From: Arthrobacter sp. 18067
GTDB lineage: Bacteria > Actinomycetota > Actinomycetes > Actinomycetales > Micrococcaceae
Direction of reading: 5' to 3'
NCBI RefSeq assembly: GCF_902706295.1
Contig: NZ_CACSJJ010000009.1
Span: 124,001-188,000 of the forward strand
Length of the DNA stretch: 64,000 nt
In this document: positions 21,604 to 31,920 of the stretch, one piece after another
Layout of the letters: every line of letters begins with the position of its first letter
Position numbering within the stretch: the stretch's first letter is position 1
Translations under genes and position numbers: made by a program
Notes under the pieces: generated by a model
What the model saw: only the letters and a program-made list of their open reading frames with translations
Told to the model about the DNA's origin: nothing
Databases searched by the model: none

Positions 21604-23238
21604 TCAGTGAATCAGGCCGTGCTCAAAGGCATAGCTGGTGGCAGCCGCCCTGGACGGCACAGCGAGCTTGGACAGGATATTGCTCATGTGCCTGGCCACG
21701 GTCTTCTCGCTGAGATACAGCTCGCGTGCGATCGTTTTGTTCGCCAGGCCGCCGGCGACGAGCCGCAGGACTTCTACTTCCCGCACCGTCAATGAGGACG
21801 AGCCCTTGGGCTTATGACCGGCAAATTCCAAGACTTCGGCCGCTGCCGGGGTTGCTCCCAGATCAGCGAATTCAGCCGTGGCCGCCTCGTACTCCATCGC
21901 CGCCGAGTCCACATCGCCCAATGCTGCGCAGGCCCGGCCGGCAAGAACTCTGCAGCGTGCAGCTTGATAGGGGGCCTCCAAGCTGTACCAAATCCGCCAC
22001 GCCCTCCTCGATGCTTGAAGGGAGCCCTCAGGATCGCCCTCGGCAAGCAGCACAGTGGCTGAGGCCAGGTAAGCAAGCGCCAATTCCAGGGGCCGGCTTT
22101 CGCTGTGCAACGGCGCAGACAACTCGTCTGAAGCGGCCCTCGCAGCGGCCACCTCTCCCGCGGCAAGCTCGATGTCCACGACCGCGGGGAGCAGTCGCCG
22201 ACGGTTGGCCGGATCCGCGCCGGACAACGCCCGGCGCATGGTGTTTTTCGCCTGCTCCGTCTTGTGCTGGACCAGGTGGAGGTACGCGATCCCGGGGACG
22301 GGTTCAAAGCCTGTCTCTGCGGCCTTTGCATATGCACGACCTGCGTCGTCCAACCACCCTGTCAGACGAAGAACTTCACCCTGCTGGTACCAACTGCCGA
22401 ACGTGGCATCAGGGTCGCCCTTCCTGATCCGCCCCTCGGCCGCCCGTGCGACGGACAGGGCTTCGTCCCAGGCACCATGCAAGATGAGCAACTCCGCACG
22501 GTTTGCCTGGCACTGACCACTGAACATGACCATGTCCGGACGTTCGCCGCACCACCGTTCCAGTGCGGCCGTCCACTCCTGGGCCCTGTGGACGTCCTGG
22601 GCCAGGCGGCAACTGCCCAGAACGGCGCAGTAGATGATTCCGGCAGGTATGGGAGAGACTTCGCCGGCCGTGACCGACACCATGACCTCGTCAAGGAGTT
22701 CCAGCCCCTCATCCGTACGTCCAAGGGAAACCCGTGAGGTGCCGACGCCGAGCAGTCCCATCGCTTGAAGATCCCGGTCATGGAGGACGGTACCAATCTC
22801 CAACGCCCTGCCGAACGCACCCTGCCCGGCCTCAGGGTCACCCGCTCTTAGCAAACCCAGCCCGGCAGGTATGAGGAGGTAGCCTTCCGCGGCACTGGGG
22901 CCGGCCAATCCTTCAAGCAGATGCTTCGCGCGTGCCAACCATCCTTGTCCGAGTGCCTGCTCGCCCATGTCCATGAGGAACATGACCAGCCAAGCGGCGC
23001 ACCGCGCTGCACTGTTCGCGTCGCCCATGGTCAGGTATTCGTCGTGGGCACGGGTCAGATACTCAACACTCTCCGTGTTCAGTCCCAACAGCATGGCCAC
23101 CGAAGCAACCAGCTCGATGTCCTGGGGAGGCAGTCCGCCTTCAGCATCCGCGCGGACAAGACAGTCAAGGGCATCGCTCCAGCGGCGTTCGGAGTATGCC
23201 GAGCGTCCCAGGTCCAAGTCTGTATCCGGAGCTGTCAT
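21604..23238 (-). CDS. LuxR-family transcriptional regulator with TPR-like N-terminal region
   Basis: 544 aa. Residues 1-470 are alanine- and leucine-rich helical repeats resembling TPRs, with no Walker A motif, so this is not the ATPase (MalT/LAL) type. The C-terminal LuxR helix-turn-helix is clear: LTVREVEVLRLVAGGLANKT, then IARELYLSEKTVARHMSNIL with the recognition helix. It probably activates the flavin monooxygenase gene that lies 142 bases downstream on the same strand. No response-regulator receiver domain is present; the helical region presumably senses a ligand or partner. Confidence 0.88.
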   Translation of the reverse strand: MTAPDTDLDLGRSAYSERRWSDALDCLVRADAEGGLPPQDIELVASVAMLLGLNTESVEYLTRAHDEYLTMGDANSAARCAAWLVMFLMDMGEQALGQGWLARAKHLLEGLAGPSAAEGYLLIPAGLGLLRAGDPEAGQGAFGRALEIGTVLHDRDLQAMGLLGVGTSRVSLGRTDEGLELLDEVMVSVTAGEVSPIPAGIIYCAVLGSCRLAQDVHRAQEWTAALERWCGERPDMVMFSGQCQANRAELLILHGAWDEALSVARAAEGRIRKGDPDATFGSWYQQGEVLRLTGWLDDAGRAYAKAAETGFEPVPGIAYLHLVQHKTEQAKNTMRRALSGADPANRRRLLPAVVDIELAAGEVAAARAASDELSAPLHSESRPLELALAYLASATVLLAEGDPEGSLQASRRAWRIWYSLEAPYQAARCRVLAGRACAALGDVDSAAMEYEAATAEFADLGATPAAAEVLEFAGHKPKGSSSLTVREVEVLRLVAGGLANKTIARELYLSEKTVARHMSNILSKLAVPSRAAATSYAFEHGLIH

Positions 23239-23357
23239 GGCTCACCCTGCGGGTGGTGGCGGCCCGGTTGGTGCCCAAGCCGCAGCGTTTAGCGTCAGGT
23301 TACCGCCGCCGTCGAACGCCCACAATAGCCGCGCAGCGCTGGCGTGAGACGACAAAA

Positions 23358-23385
23358 AACCCCGGTCACCAATGTGACCGGGGTT
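23358..23385 (-). terminator. Intrinsic terminator of groEL
   Basis: ACCCCGGTCAC pairs with GTGACCGGGGT around a short loop. On the minus strand it is followed by TTTTTTGTCG. It lies 15 bases past the groEL stop. Confidence 0.9.
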
Positions 23386-23399
23386 CCTTGGACAGGCTG

Positions 23400-25025
<1,626 letters not shown>

Positions 25026-25038
25026 TCAAGACAGAAAA

Positions 25039-25086
25039 CCCGCACCGCTGACGGTCGGAATGATTCCAACTCGGCGGCGGTGCGGG
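25039..25086 (-). promoter_or_regulatory. Structured groES-groEL intergenic hairpin, terminator-like
   Basis: CCCGCACCGC pairs with GCGGTGCGGG, enclosing a second small GGAAT/ATTCC stem. On the minus strand the hairpin is followed at once by TTTTCTGTC. It could attenuate transcription into groEL, or be an RNA-processing or stability element. Confidence 0.55.
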
Positions 25087-25097
25087 GCTCCAGGAAG

Positions 25098-25394
25098 TTA
25101 CTTTACGACGATCGCAAGGACGTCGCGGGCGGACAGAACGAGGTACTCGTTGCCGCCGGTCTTGACTTCGGTTCCACCGTACTTGGAGTAGATGACGACG
25201 TCGCCAACAGCTACGTCAACCGGTACGCGGTTGCCGTTGTCATCGAAACGGCCGGGGCCGATTGCAACAACTTCGCCTTCCTGCGGCTTCTCCTGTGCGG
25301 AGTCCGGAATTACCAGGCCGGAAGCCGTGGTCTGCTCTGCTTCGAGCGGGCGAACAACAATACGATCCTCAAGAGGCTTAATCGAGACCGACAC
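25098..25394 (-). CDS. groES: 10-kDa co-chaperonin GroES
   Basis: 98 aa, the usual GroES size, forming the heptameric lid of the chaperonin. [20 protein letters not shown] is the N-terminal signature, the mobile loop region [17 protein letters not shown] follows, and [16 protein letters not shown] lies in the C-terminal half. The start is GTG at 25394, directly after AAAAGGAGAGTCCGA; upstream in-frame ATGs at 25424 and 25412 would add non-conserved residues. It is first in the groES-groEL operon behind two CIRCE operators. Confidence 0.96.
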   Translation of the reverse strand: MSVSIKPLEDRIVVRPLEAEQTTASGLVIPDSAQEKPQEGEVVAIGPGRFDDNGNRVPVDVAVGDVVIYSKYGGTEVKTGGNEYLVLSARDVLAIVVK

Positions 25395-25489
25395 TCGGAC
25401 TCTCCTTTTCATGAGCTGATTCATGGACTAAGAACTAGGGTGCCGGAGCGTACAACCGTCGTCGCGGTGCCGGAAGACGCTTGGCGTGA

Positions 25490-25516
25490 TTAGCACCCTC
25501 CGGGGGAGAGTGCTAA
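25490..25516. promoter_or_regulatory. CIRCE operator 1 (HrcA site) of groESL
   Basis: TTAGCACCC-N9-GAGTGCTAA, one mismatch from the consensus TTAGCACTC-N9-GAGTGCTAA. It lies closer to groES and overlaps the expected transcription start of the promoter described below. Confidence 0.92.
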
Positions 25517-25520
25517 CAAG

Positions 25521-25550
25521 ACTCTATGTAAGTGGTTAGCACTCGGTCAA
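25521..25550 (-). promoter_or_regulatory. Candidate groESL promoter
   Basis: On the minus strand TTGACC (25545-25550) is followed, 18 bases on, by TAGAGT (25521-25526). The -35 box lies inside CIRCE 2, and the start point would fall in CIRCE 1, which fits HrcA repression. Confidence 0.55.
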
Positions 25551-25562
25551 GGTGAGTGCCAG
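25536..25562. promoter_or_regulatory. CIRCE operator 2 (HrcA site) of groESL
   Basis: TTAGCACTC-N9-GAGTGCCAG, with a perfect left arm and two mismatches in the right arm. It is the second of a tandem CIRCE pair spaced 46 bases start to start. Confidence 0.85.
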
Positions 25563-25586
25563 AATTTCGTCACGGGTGAACGTCCG

Positions 25587-25949
25587 TCAACGGCCGGTGA
25601 GGTCGTCCAGATCGTAGTCTTGGCCGTCATCGTCCTCGTCAAGCGGGGCATTGCCGCGGTTCAGGTACAGCAGCACGGCTGAAGCAACAGCAACGACGCC
25701 GGCAATCACCAGAGTGATAATGCCACCGGTCCGGGCGCCGCTGTACAGCTCGCGGATGTCGCGTGCCTCGTCGGTGGCGTCGTTGACGCTTTTGCCGGCC
25801 ACCGAATACGTGGCCGCATTAAACGAATCCAGCGCGAAGATAATGATCAGCAGGCCGATGCAGACCACCGCGATCACGGCCCCCGCAATGAGGGCGGGTC
25901 GGGCAAACTTTGTGATGGTGGAGGGTTGCGGGGCTGCGTTGTGGTCCAT
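25587..25949 (-). CDS. Small two-helix membrane protein, hypothetical
   Basis: 120 aa. After a short N-terminus come a hydrophobic helix (LIAGAVIAVVCIGLLIIIFAL), a polar extracytoplasmic region of about 45 residues, a second helix (GIITLVIAGVVAVASAVLLY) and a very acidic tail (DEDDDGQDYDLDDL). No recognised domain. It is divergent from the methyltransferase gene, with 67 bases between starts, and its 3' end lies 24 bases from the outer CIRCE element, so it runs in the same direction as groES but upstream of that operon's promoter. Confidence 0.7.
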   Translation of the reverse strand: MDHNAAPQPSTITKFARPALIAGAVIAVVCIGLLIIIFALDSFNAATYSVAGKSVNDATDEARDIRELYSGARTGGIITLVIAGVVAVASAVLLYLNRGNAPLDEDDDGQDYDLDDLTGR

Positions 25950-26016
25950 GAAAACAACCCTATCTGGCTGATTCGCAAGTCACGTTGTCAAGTGCCGCGC
26001 CGTTAGGCTTGATCCC

Positions 26017-27246
26017 ATGCCTCACGCACCGCAGGAACAGATCGCACCCTTGCTGACCACCGAAGGATGGGAACTTCTTGCCTCCTTGGGGCCTTACCGG
26101 GAGGCGGAGGCATTCAGCGTCAACGCCGATCTCCGGAAGGCAGGCCACTCCCCTGAACTCGTGGCGGCGGTCCTGACCCAATCACGGCTGAGGACACGCG
26201 CGGAAGCCAAGTTTGGCGAGTTCGCGCGTCAGATGCTGTTCACCCAGGCCGGCTTGGAACAGGCCACCCGATTGAACGTCGCTGCCCGGCACGCCGAGCG
26301 CTTCGCCAAGGCCGGCATTACCCACGTGGCAGACCTCGGATGCGGCCTCGGCGCCGACTCCATGGCTATGGCCTCCATGGACATTGCAGTCACGGCCGTG
26401 GAAATGGATGAAACCACAGCCGCGTGCGCCACCATCAACCTCATGCCTTTCCCACACGCCACGGTGGTGCATTCGGATGCCACGTCCGTGGATTTGGACG
26501 GAATCGACGGCGTGTGGCTGGATCCGGCACGGCGCACCACCTCCACATCGGGGACAAAGCGGATCTGGGACCCGGAAGCGTTCTCGCCTCCGCTGTCCTT
26601 CGTGGAGCGCCTGGCGGCCACCGGCCGCGCCATCGGCGTCAAAATGGGTCCGGGCATCCCCCACGACTCCGTGCCTTCCGGCTGCGAAGCCCAGTGGGTC
26701 TCGGTGGGCGGCGACGTCACCGAAGTCACCCTGTGGTTCAACGCCGTGGCACGTGCCGGCGTGCGTCGGGCCGCGCTGGTCATTGGCAGCCAGGGCGCGG
26801 CCGAAATCACCAGCGGCGAAGATTTCGACGGCGGTCCGGTAGCCGCCGTCGGGCCTGTCGAAGGGTTCCTGTACGAACCCGATGGTGCGGTGATCCGCGC
26901 AGGCCTGGTGGCCGACGTCGCTGGAAGGCTGGGCGGGCACCTGGTGGATGAGCACATCGCCTACATCTGCGCACCCGAGCTGCACGACACTCCTTTTGCC
27001 CGCGCCTACAAGGTCCTCGAAGTGATGCCCTACAACGTCAAGGCCCTCAAAGCCTGGGTGAAAAACAATGGCATCACCGTGCTGGACATCAAGAAGCGCG
27101 GTACGGCAGTGACCCCGGAGGAGCTACGGAAGCAGTTGCTCCCCGCCAAGCCCGCCAAGGGCAAGGATGCGAAAACAGCCACCCTGGTCCTCACCAGGAT
27201 CGGCGAGGAAAGAGTGGCCGTCGTCGTGGAGCCGGTCTCGGTCTAG
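26017..27246 (+). CDS. Class I SAM-dependent methyltransferase with THUMP-like C-terminal domain
   Basis: 409 aa. The SAM-binding motif I is VADLGCGLGADSMAMA (about 108-123), followed by motif II AVTAVEMDE, and a catalytic-region segment VWLDPARRT. The C-terminal part (FARAYKVLEVMPYNVKALKA and onward) matches the THUMP-like domain found in this actinobacterial methyltransferase group, suggesting an RNA substrate, but the modified nucleotide is unknown. No clear ribosome binding site precedes the ATG, so translation may be leaderless. The stop is 6 bases from the stop of the converging AroE-like gene. Confidence 0.85.
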   Translation: MPHAPQEQIAPLLTTEGWELLASLGPYREAEAFSVNADLRKAGHSPELVAAVLTQSRLRTRAEAKFGEFARQMLFTQAGLEQATRLNVAARHAERFAKAGITHVADLGCGLGADSMAMASMDIAVTAVEMDETTAACATINLMPFPHATVVHSDATSVDLDGIDGVWLDPARRTTSTSGTKRIWDPEAFSPPLSFVERLAATGRAIGVKMGPGIPHDSVPSGCEAQWVSVGGDVTEVTLWFNAVARAGVRRAALVIGSQGAAEITSGEDFDGGPVAAVGPVEGFLYEPDGAVIRAGLVADVAGRLGGHLVDEHIAYICAPELHDTPFARAYKVLEVMPYNVKALKAWVKNNGITVLDIKKRGTAVTPEELRKQLLPAKPAKGKDAKTATLVLTRIGEERVAVVVEPVSV

Positions 27247-27252
27247 CGCGGG

Positions 27253-28065
27253 TCAGCGGCGAGAGAACTCCGAGGCTTCGCGGACCTGGGCGGCACTCGG
27301 GCGCACACCCGTGTACAGCACGAACTGTTCTTCCGCTTGGATGGCGATGACCTCGGCCCCGGTGATGACCTTCTTGCCGGCGTTCCGCGCCGCAGTGATG
27401 AGCGGCGTCTCCGAGGGCAACGCAACGACGTCGAACACTACGTGGGCAGCGGCAATCGTGGCGTCGTCGAAGGACTGCGCGGTCTCGTCCGCACCTGCCA
27501 TTCCGAGCGGCGTGACGTTGACGATGAGGTCCGCAGTTGAGCCATTGACGTCGTCCTGCCAGCCAAATCCGTACAGGTCCGCAAGGGCACGGCCAGTGGT
27601 TTCGTTGCGGGCAACGATGGTAACGGCGGTGAATCCCGCGTCACGGAGGGCTGCGGCCACGGCCTTGGCCATGCCACCGGCACCCCGGAGCAGCACAGTG
27701 TGGCCCTTGGGAACCTGGTGGTCCTGGAGAAGCCTCGCGATGGCGATGTAGTCCGTGTTGTAGGCGGTGAGGACGCCGTCGTTGTTCACGATGGTGTTCA
27801 CCGAATCAATGGCCTTGGCCGATGGGTCCATCACGTCAACCAGGGGGATGACGGCCTCTTTGTAGGGCATGGACACCGCGGCGCCCCGGATGGGGAGGCC
27901 GCGGATACCAGCCACTGCGAGCGTGATGTCCGCCGGGGCGAACGCCTTGTAGACAAAGTTCAATCCGAGCAGATCGTACAAATAGTTGTGGAACCGGGTA
28001 CCGATGTTGCTGGGCCGGGCCGCGAGCGAAATGCACAGGGACATGTCTTTGTTCAGGATTGGCAT
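27253..28065 (-). CDS. Shikimate dehydrogenase-like (AroE family) oxidoreductase
   Basis: About 270 aa with the two-domain AroE fold. The catalytic lysine lies in AVSMPYKEAV (Lys69) and the aspartate in NTDYIAIAR (Asp105). The NAD(P)-binding loop is LLRGAGGMAKAVAAAL. The substrate-side N-terminus reads SLCISLAARPSNIGTRFHNY and lacks the HSxSP motif of true shikimate dehydrogenases, so a quinate/shikimate-like but different substrate is possible. The start chosen is the ATG at 28065; a TTG at 28080 is the alternative. It begins 33 bases after the rpmJ stop on the same strand and may share that transcript. Confidence 0.8.
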   Translation of the reverse strand: MPILNKDMSLCISLAARPSNIGTRFHNYLYDLLGLNFVYKAFAPADITLAVAGIRGLPIRGAAVSMPYKEAVIPLVDVMDPSAKAIDSVNTIVNNDGVLTAYNTDYIAIARLLQDHQVPKGHTVLLRGAGGMAKAVAAALRDAGFTAVTIVARNETTGRALADLYGFGWQDDVNGSTADLIVNVTPLGMAGADETAQSFDDATIAAAHVVFDVVALPSETPLITAARNAGKKVITGAEVIAIQAEEQFVLYTGVRPSAAQVREASEFSRR

Positions 28066-28098
28066 TCCCCCATTAAACAACGCACATTAACTCGGTGC

Positions 28099-28221
28099 TT
28101 AGCCTTGCCGCGCCTTCATCCGCGGGTTGTTCTTGTTGATCACGAACGTGCGTCCGCGCCGGCGGACAATTTGCGCTCCGGGAATCTTCTTGAGGGCACG
28201 CAGCGAGTTCCTGACCTTCAT
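28099..28221 (-). CDS. rpmJ: Ribosomal protein L36, cysteine-free paralogue
   Basis: A 40-aa protein reading [20 protein letters not shown] and ending [12 protein letters not shown]. The zinc ribbon Cys/His residues of standard L36 are absent, so this is the zinc-independent (C-minus) form that replaces the zinc-containing L36 when zinc is scarce and frees zinc. AGAAGGAGAAACACC precedes the ATG. It follows the COG0523-like gene by 49 bases, and the pair lies behind a Zur-like box, the arrangement expected of a zinc-starvation unit. Confidence 0.93.
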   Translation of the reverse strand: MKVRNSLRALKKIPGAQIVRRRGRTFVINKNNPRMKARQG

Positions 28222-28270
28222 GGTGTTTCTCCTTCTGTTGGGGTGGGTTGGCCTGCTGGCTGGGGTGGAT

Positions 28271-29422
28271 TTAGAGGGCGTCGCTGAGCTCCAGGGGGTC
28301 GTCCCAGACCCCGAAGTCCAGTTCCATTTCTGCCTCCGTCAGTTGGCAGCCGTCCAGGAGCTCGCGGATTTCCCCTGGGTCGATATCCTCGGAGCGCCCG
28401 GTGATGGCCAGGACAGTGCCGCGGTCGCCATGGTGCGGATGCCAGTCCAGGAAAGCGTCGACGTCGGCGCCCGGCTTTCCGGCGCCCGCTGTGCCGCCCT
28501 GCGCGTCGGTAGAGTCGGCCAGCCAGTTGCCGGTACTTTCGAGCCAGACCCTGGGCCCTATGCCCTGGACGGCAATGCGCCTGGTGGGCGCCGAGGCGAT
28601 CCACAGGCGGCCGCGCAGCCAGTGGGTCCCGACGGCCAGTTGGGGCAGCGCGTCCCGGAAGCGACCCGGATGGAGCGGACGTCCCGCTTTGTGAAGCACC
28701 GTCCGGAAGGGACCCGGCGTTTCGCTCAGGGGCACACGCACGACGCCGGGCCGGTTACGGGCCGCTGCTTCAGCGTCGTCGAACCATCCCGGCCGGAAAT
28801 CCTCGGCCGAACCAACCACGTTTGCATGGGGTGCCAACTGACCAAGAAGTTCCAATCCCATCAGCCATGGCGCCGATCCCTCGCGCGGATCCCCGGTCAA
28901 TACCGCGCCCAAGCCGGGGCGGGCCATCACGGTGTCCACCTGCCCAAACTCCCCGATGAGGAATTCGCCGCTCGTGCGCTCGTCCTGTGGCATGGAGGTA
29001 AACCCGGATTCGAACAAGGTGTGACGGTCCCAGATGTGGTCGTCCAGGTCCACGGGGTCCAAGGCCAGCACGGCGTTGTCTATGACAGCAGGCCGGCTGA
29101 GGCCGCGGCGAAGCTCCGCTACGGCCATTCCAGCCGCGACTCCGGGCGGCAAGCCGAGGACCACGTGGTCGAAACCGCAGGCGGCGAGGCGTTCCGCCGT
29201 CGGGACTACATCCAACCTGACCGTGCAGCTGAGGCAGCCATGTTCCAGGACTGTGGTTTCGCGTTCAAACAAGTGGCCGTCCCGGTATACCCGCCGCAGG
29301 ACCAACGAGCCGTCCAGGAGGTCATGGAGGACCACAACGGAATTGGCGTGGGTCCGGCCGAGCCTTTCCACGGCGGCCTCACGGCATTGGCTGTCCAGGG
29401 AGCTGACGACGGTGAGGTGCAT
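28271..29422 (-). CDS. CobW/COG0523-like protein lacking the GTP-binding P-loop
   Basis: 383 aa. The protein aligns with COG0523 metallochaperones: the metal-binding [18 protein letters not shown] (normally GCxCC), VVLGLPPG, and the C-terminal [17 protein letters not shown] with the following LLDGCQLT segment. Where family members have GxxGxGKTT at the N-terminus it reads [20 protein letters not shown], with no P-loop. It therefore probably does not bind GTP in the usual way, though it may still bind zinc. Its position, with a cysteine-free L36 gene downstream and a Zur-like palindrome 11 bases upstream of the ATG, points to zinc-starvation expression. Confidence 0.83.
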   Translation of the reverse strand: MHLTVVSSLDSQCREAAVERLGRTHANSVVVLHDLLDGSLVLRRVYRDGHLFERETTVLEHGCLSCTVRLDVVPTAERLAACGFDHVVLGLPPGVAAGMAVAELRRGLSRPAVIDNAVLALDPVDLDDHIWDRHTLFESGFTSMPQDERTSGEFLIGEFGQVDTVMARPGLGAVLTGDPREGSAPWLMGLELLGQLAPHANVVGSAEDFRPGWFDDAEAAARNRPGVVRVPLSETPGPFRTVLHKAGRPLHPGRFRDALPQLAVGTHWLRGRLWIASAPTRRIAVQGIGPRVWLESTGNWLADSTDAQGGTAGAGKPGADVDAFLDWHPHHGDRGTVLAITGRSEDIDPGEIRELLDGCQLTEAEMELDFGVWDDPLELSDAL

Positions 29423-29433
29423 GCGTCGATTCT

Positions 29434-29450
29434 AATGAGAATCATTATTA
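29434..29450. promoter_or_regulatory. Candidate Zur operator
   Basis: AATGAGAATCATT (29434-29446) has AATGA/TCATT arms, and the overlapping TGAGAATCATTATTA (29436-29450) fits the 7-1-7 layout of actinobacterial Zur sites. It lies just upstream of the COG0523-like and rpmJ genes, which are typical Zur targets. Fur-type binding cannot be ruled out from sequence. Confidence 0.7.
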
Positions 29451-29587
29451 TTAGCAAATGACGGCTCGTTGCCCCCGCCAACCTGCCGATATCGCCGGTG
29501 TTCCGGCTGCATTAGACTTGATCCGACCGCTGGCGGCCCCGCAGCGGGGAACCGTGCCCGGCTGAGATAACACAATGAGGGGACTAC

Positions 29588-30739
29588 GTGCAGATTGATT
29601 TTGCGCCATCCAGGCAATCGACACTGGGTGTGGAATGGGAGTTGGCGCTCGTCAATGCACGCACCGGAGAACTGGTATCGGTCGCGAACGATGTCCTCAA
29701 GGGCGTTGCCGCGAACCACCCCGACCTCAACGAGGACGACGAACACCCCCACATCAAGCGTGAACTGCTCCTGAACACCGTTGAACTCGTCACGGGAATC
29801 TGCGAAACGGTCAAGGACGCCAAGGAAGACCTCAGCCGTTCCCTCGCCGCTGTCCGCGAAGTCACCGACCCGATGGGTGTCGAGGTGTTCAGCGCAGGAA
29901 GCCACCCCTTCAGCCCACCTTTGCTCCAGCCCGTTACGGACAAAGAGCGCTACGCCAAACTGATCGAGCGGACCCAATGGTGGGGCCGCCAGATGGTCAT
30001 CTACGGCGTTCATGTCCACGTGGGCATCGACCGCCGGGACAAAGTGCTCCCCATTTTGGACGGCTTGGTCAACTACTTCCCGCACTTCCAGGCGTTGTCC
30101 GCATCCAGCCCCTACTGGGCCGGGGAAGAAACCGGATACGCGTCCCAGCGTGCGCTCATGTTCCAGCAACTTCCCACTGCCGGGCTGCCCTTCCAGTTCG
30201 ACACGTGGGAGGCATACGAGTCCTACGTGCAGGATATGTTCACCACTGGCGTCATCGACTCCACCTCCGAAATCCGCTGGGACATCCGTCCCGTTTCCAA
30301 CCTTGGCACCATTGAGATGCGCATTTGCGATGGTCTGGCCACGCTTGAAGAAGTGGGTGCCATTGCTGCGCTGACCCAGTGCCTGGTGGACGAGTTCTCC
30401 TCCATCCTGGACGCCGGTGGCACCATCCCCACCATGCCTCCGTGGCATGTGCAGGAGAACAAGTGGCGTGCCGCACGGTACGGCATGGAAGCCATCATCA
30501 TCCTCGACGCCGAGGGCAACGAGCAGCTTGTCACGGATCACCTTGCGGAAACCGTCGAGCGGCTGGAACCCGTGGCAGCAAAGCTCGGCTGCTCCGAAGA
30601 ACTGGCCGACGTCTTGAACATCATCGAACGCGGAGCCAGCTACCAGCGCCAGCGGCGGGTTGCTGCTGAGCACAACGGAGACCTGCAGGCAGTGGTCATG
30701 GACCTCGTCCAGCAAATGCGCAAGGGTCCCGACGCTTAA
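29588..30739 (+). CDS. YbdK-type carboxylate-amine ligase (glutamate-cysteine ligase family 2)
   Basis: 383 aa. GCS2-family markers include [11 protein letters not shown] at the N-terminus, the metal/ATP-site [12 protein letters not shown], and the [18 protein letters not shown] segment. Members attach glutamate to an amine, with weak glutamate-cysteine ligase activity in some; the true substrate in mycothiol-producing actinobacteria is not settled. The start is GTG at 29588 after GAGGGGAC. Its TAA and the tsaD TAA are read from the same TTAA, so the two converge with a 4-base overlap. Confidence 0.88.
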   Translation: MQIDFAPSRQSTLGVEWELALVNARTGELVSVANDVLKGVAANHPDLNEDDEHPHIKRELLLNTVELVTGICETVKDAKEDLSRSLAAVREVTDPMGVEVFSAGSHPFSPPLLQPVTDKERYAKLIERTQWWGRQMVIYGVHVHVGIDRRDKVLPILDGLVNYFPHFQALSASSPYWAGEETGYASQRALMFQQLPTAGLPFQFDTWEAYESYVQDMFTTGVIDSTSEIRWDIRPVSNLGTIEMRICDGLATLEEVGAIAALTQCLVDEFSSILDAGGTIPTMPPWHVQENKWRAARYGMEAIIILDAEGNEQLVTDHLAETVERLEPVAAKLGCSEELADVLNIIERGASYQRQRRVAAEHNGDLQAVVMDLVQQMRKGPDA

Positions 30740-31920
30740 GTCGACGGTTGGGTGCCTTCCCGGGCAGGAAAAGCCTGGGCAGGCACCGACACCGTTGTCA
30801 CCGGCATGGAGGAATCCGGCGCGAAAGTAACTCCGCTCGGACCGACGCCGGCCATGATCAGCTGTGCACCGAGGGCCGCCACCATGGCTCCGTTGTCCGT
30901 GCACAGGTCCAGCGGCGGAACATGAAGCTTGATTCCAGCTGAGGTACAGCGCTGCCCGGTCAGTTCCCGGAGCCGCGAGTTGGCCGCCACTCCCCCGCCA
31001 AGCAGGACATCGGTGATGCCGTTTTCCTTGCAGGCAAGCACTGCCTTGGAACTGATGACATCCACCACGGCTTCCTGGAACGCTGCAGCGATGTCCGCCA
31101 CGGGCACTTCCTCACCACGGGCTTCGAACTGCTCAACGCACCGGGCCACGGCCGTCTTGAGGCCGCTGAAGGACCAGTCGTAGCGGTGCGGTCCCTTGTC
31201 CTCCGCCGTCCCCATGTACTTGGGCTGCGTCAGGCCGCGTGGGAACCGGATGGACTTGGGATTACCCTGGCGTGCCAACTTGTCGATGGCAGGACCACCC
31301 GGGTAGCCAAGGCCAAGGATGCGGGCCACTTTGTCATAGGCCTCACCGGCGGCATCATCGATGGTTGAGCCAAGCAGTTCAACGTCATCGGTGATGCTCC
31401 TGATGCGCAGGATTTCGGTGTGCCCACCCGATACCAGCAGTGCTCCAAGGTTCTCCGGCAGCATCCCCGCACCCAAGCCGGCGGCAGCACCGGCGTCGTG
31501 CTTTCCGTCAGTCCTGCGATGTCCATCCAGCAGTCCCACGCCGACATGCGCCACCAAGTGATTAATCGCGTACAACGGTTTGCCCGTAGCCACGGCCAAC
31601 GCCTTCGCAGCACAGACACCCACCATCAGCGCTCCGGCGAGCCCCGGACCGGAGGTGACGGCAATGGCGTCGATATCGTCCAGGGCCACGCCCGCTTCGT
31701 GGAGCGACTCCTGGAGTGTCGGTACAAAAGCGTCCAGGTGCGCACGCGAGGCGATCTCAGGGATGACGCCACCGAAACGTACGTGCTCGTCCATTGATGA
31801 GGAAACAGTGTTGGTGAGCAGGGTGGTACCCCGCACAATGCCGACGCCGGTCTCGTCGCAGGAGGACTCGATGCCGAGCACCAATGGCTGTCTGGGCTGT
31901 TCCGGATAAGGCCCGCTCAC
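30736..31920 (-). CDS. tsaD: tRNA N6-adenosine threonylcarbamoyltransferase TsaD
   Basis: 394 aa. Transfers the threonylcarbamoyl group to A37 of ANN-decoding tRNAs (t6A), acting with TsaB and TsaE. The N-terminal signature is [17 protein letters not shown], and the metal-binding histidines lie in INHLVAHVG. The ASKHA fold continues with [12 protein letters not shown] and [12 protein letters not shown]. Near residue 135 there is an insertion ([19 protein letters not shown]) not typical of short bacterial members. The start is GTG, overlapping the rimI TGA (GTGA). It is the last gene of the alr-tsaE-tsaB-rimI-tsaD cluster. Confidence 0.97.
   Translation of the reverse strand: MSGPYPEQPRQPLVLGIESSCDETGVGIVRGTTLLTNTVSSSMDEHVRFGGVIPEIASRAHLDAFVPTLQESLHEAGVALDDIDAIAVTSGPGLAGALMVGVCAAKALAVATGKPLYAINHLVAHVGVGLLDGHRRTDGKHDAGAAAGLGAGMLPENLGALLVSGGHTEILRIRSITDDVELLGSTIDDAAGEAYDKVARILGLGYPGGPAIDKLARQGNPKSIRFPRGLTQPKYMGTAEDKGPHRYDWSFSGLKTAVARCVEQFEARGEEVPVADIAAAFQEAVVDVISSKAVLACKENGITDVLLGGGVAANSRLRELTGQRCTSAGIKLHVPPLDLCTDNGAMVAALGAQLIMAGVGPSGVTFAPDSSMPVTTVSVPAQAFPAREGTQPST

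Noticed and set aside
21604..23238. MalT/LAL-type regulator
   Set aside because: The N-terminal P-loop of that class is absent; only helical repeats precede the LuxR helix-turn-helix.
29526..29587. GGCTGAGAT before the YbdK-type gene, resembling part of a TPP riboswitch
   Set aside because: Only the CTGAGA-like piece is present; the paired stems and the GAACCTG-like 3' part are missing, and the downstream gene is not a thiamine gene.
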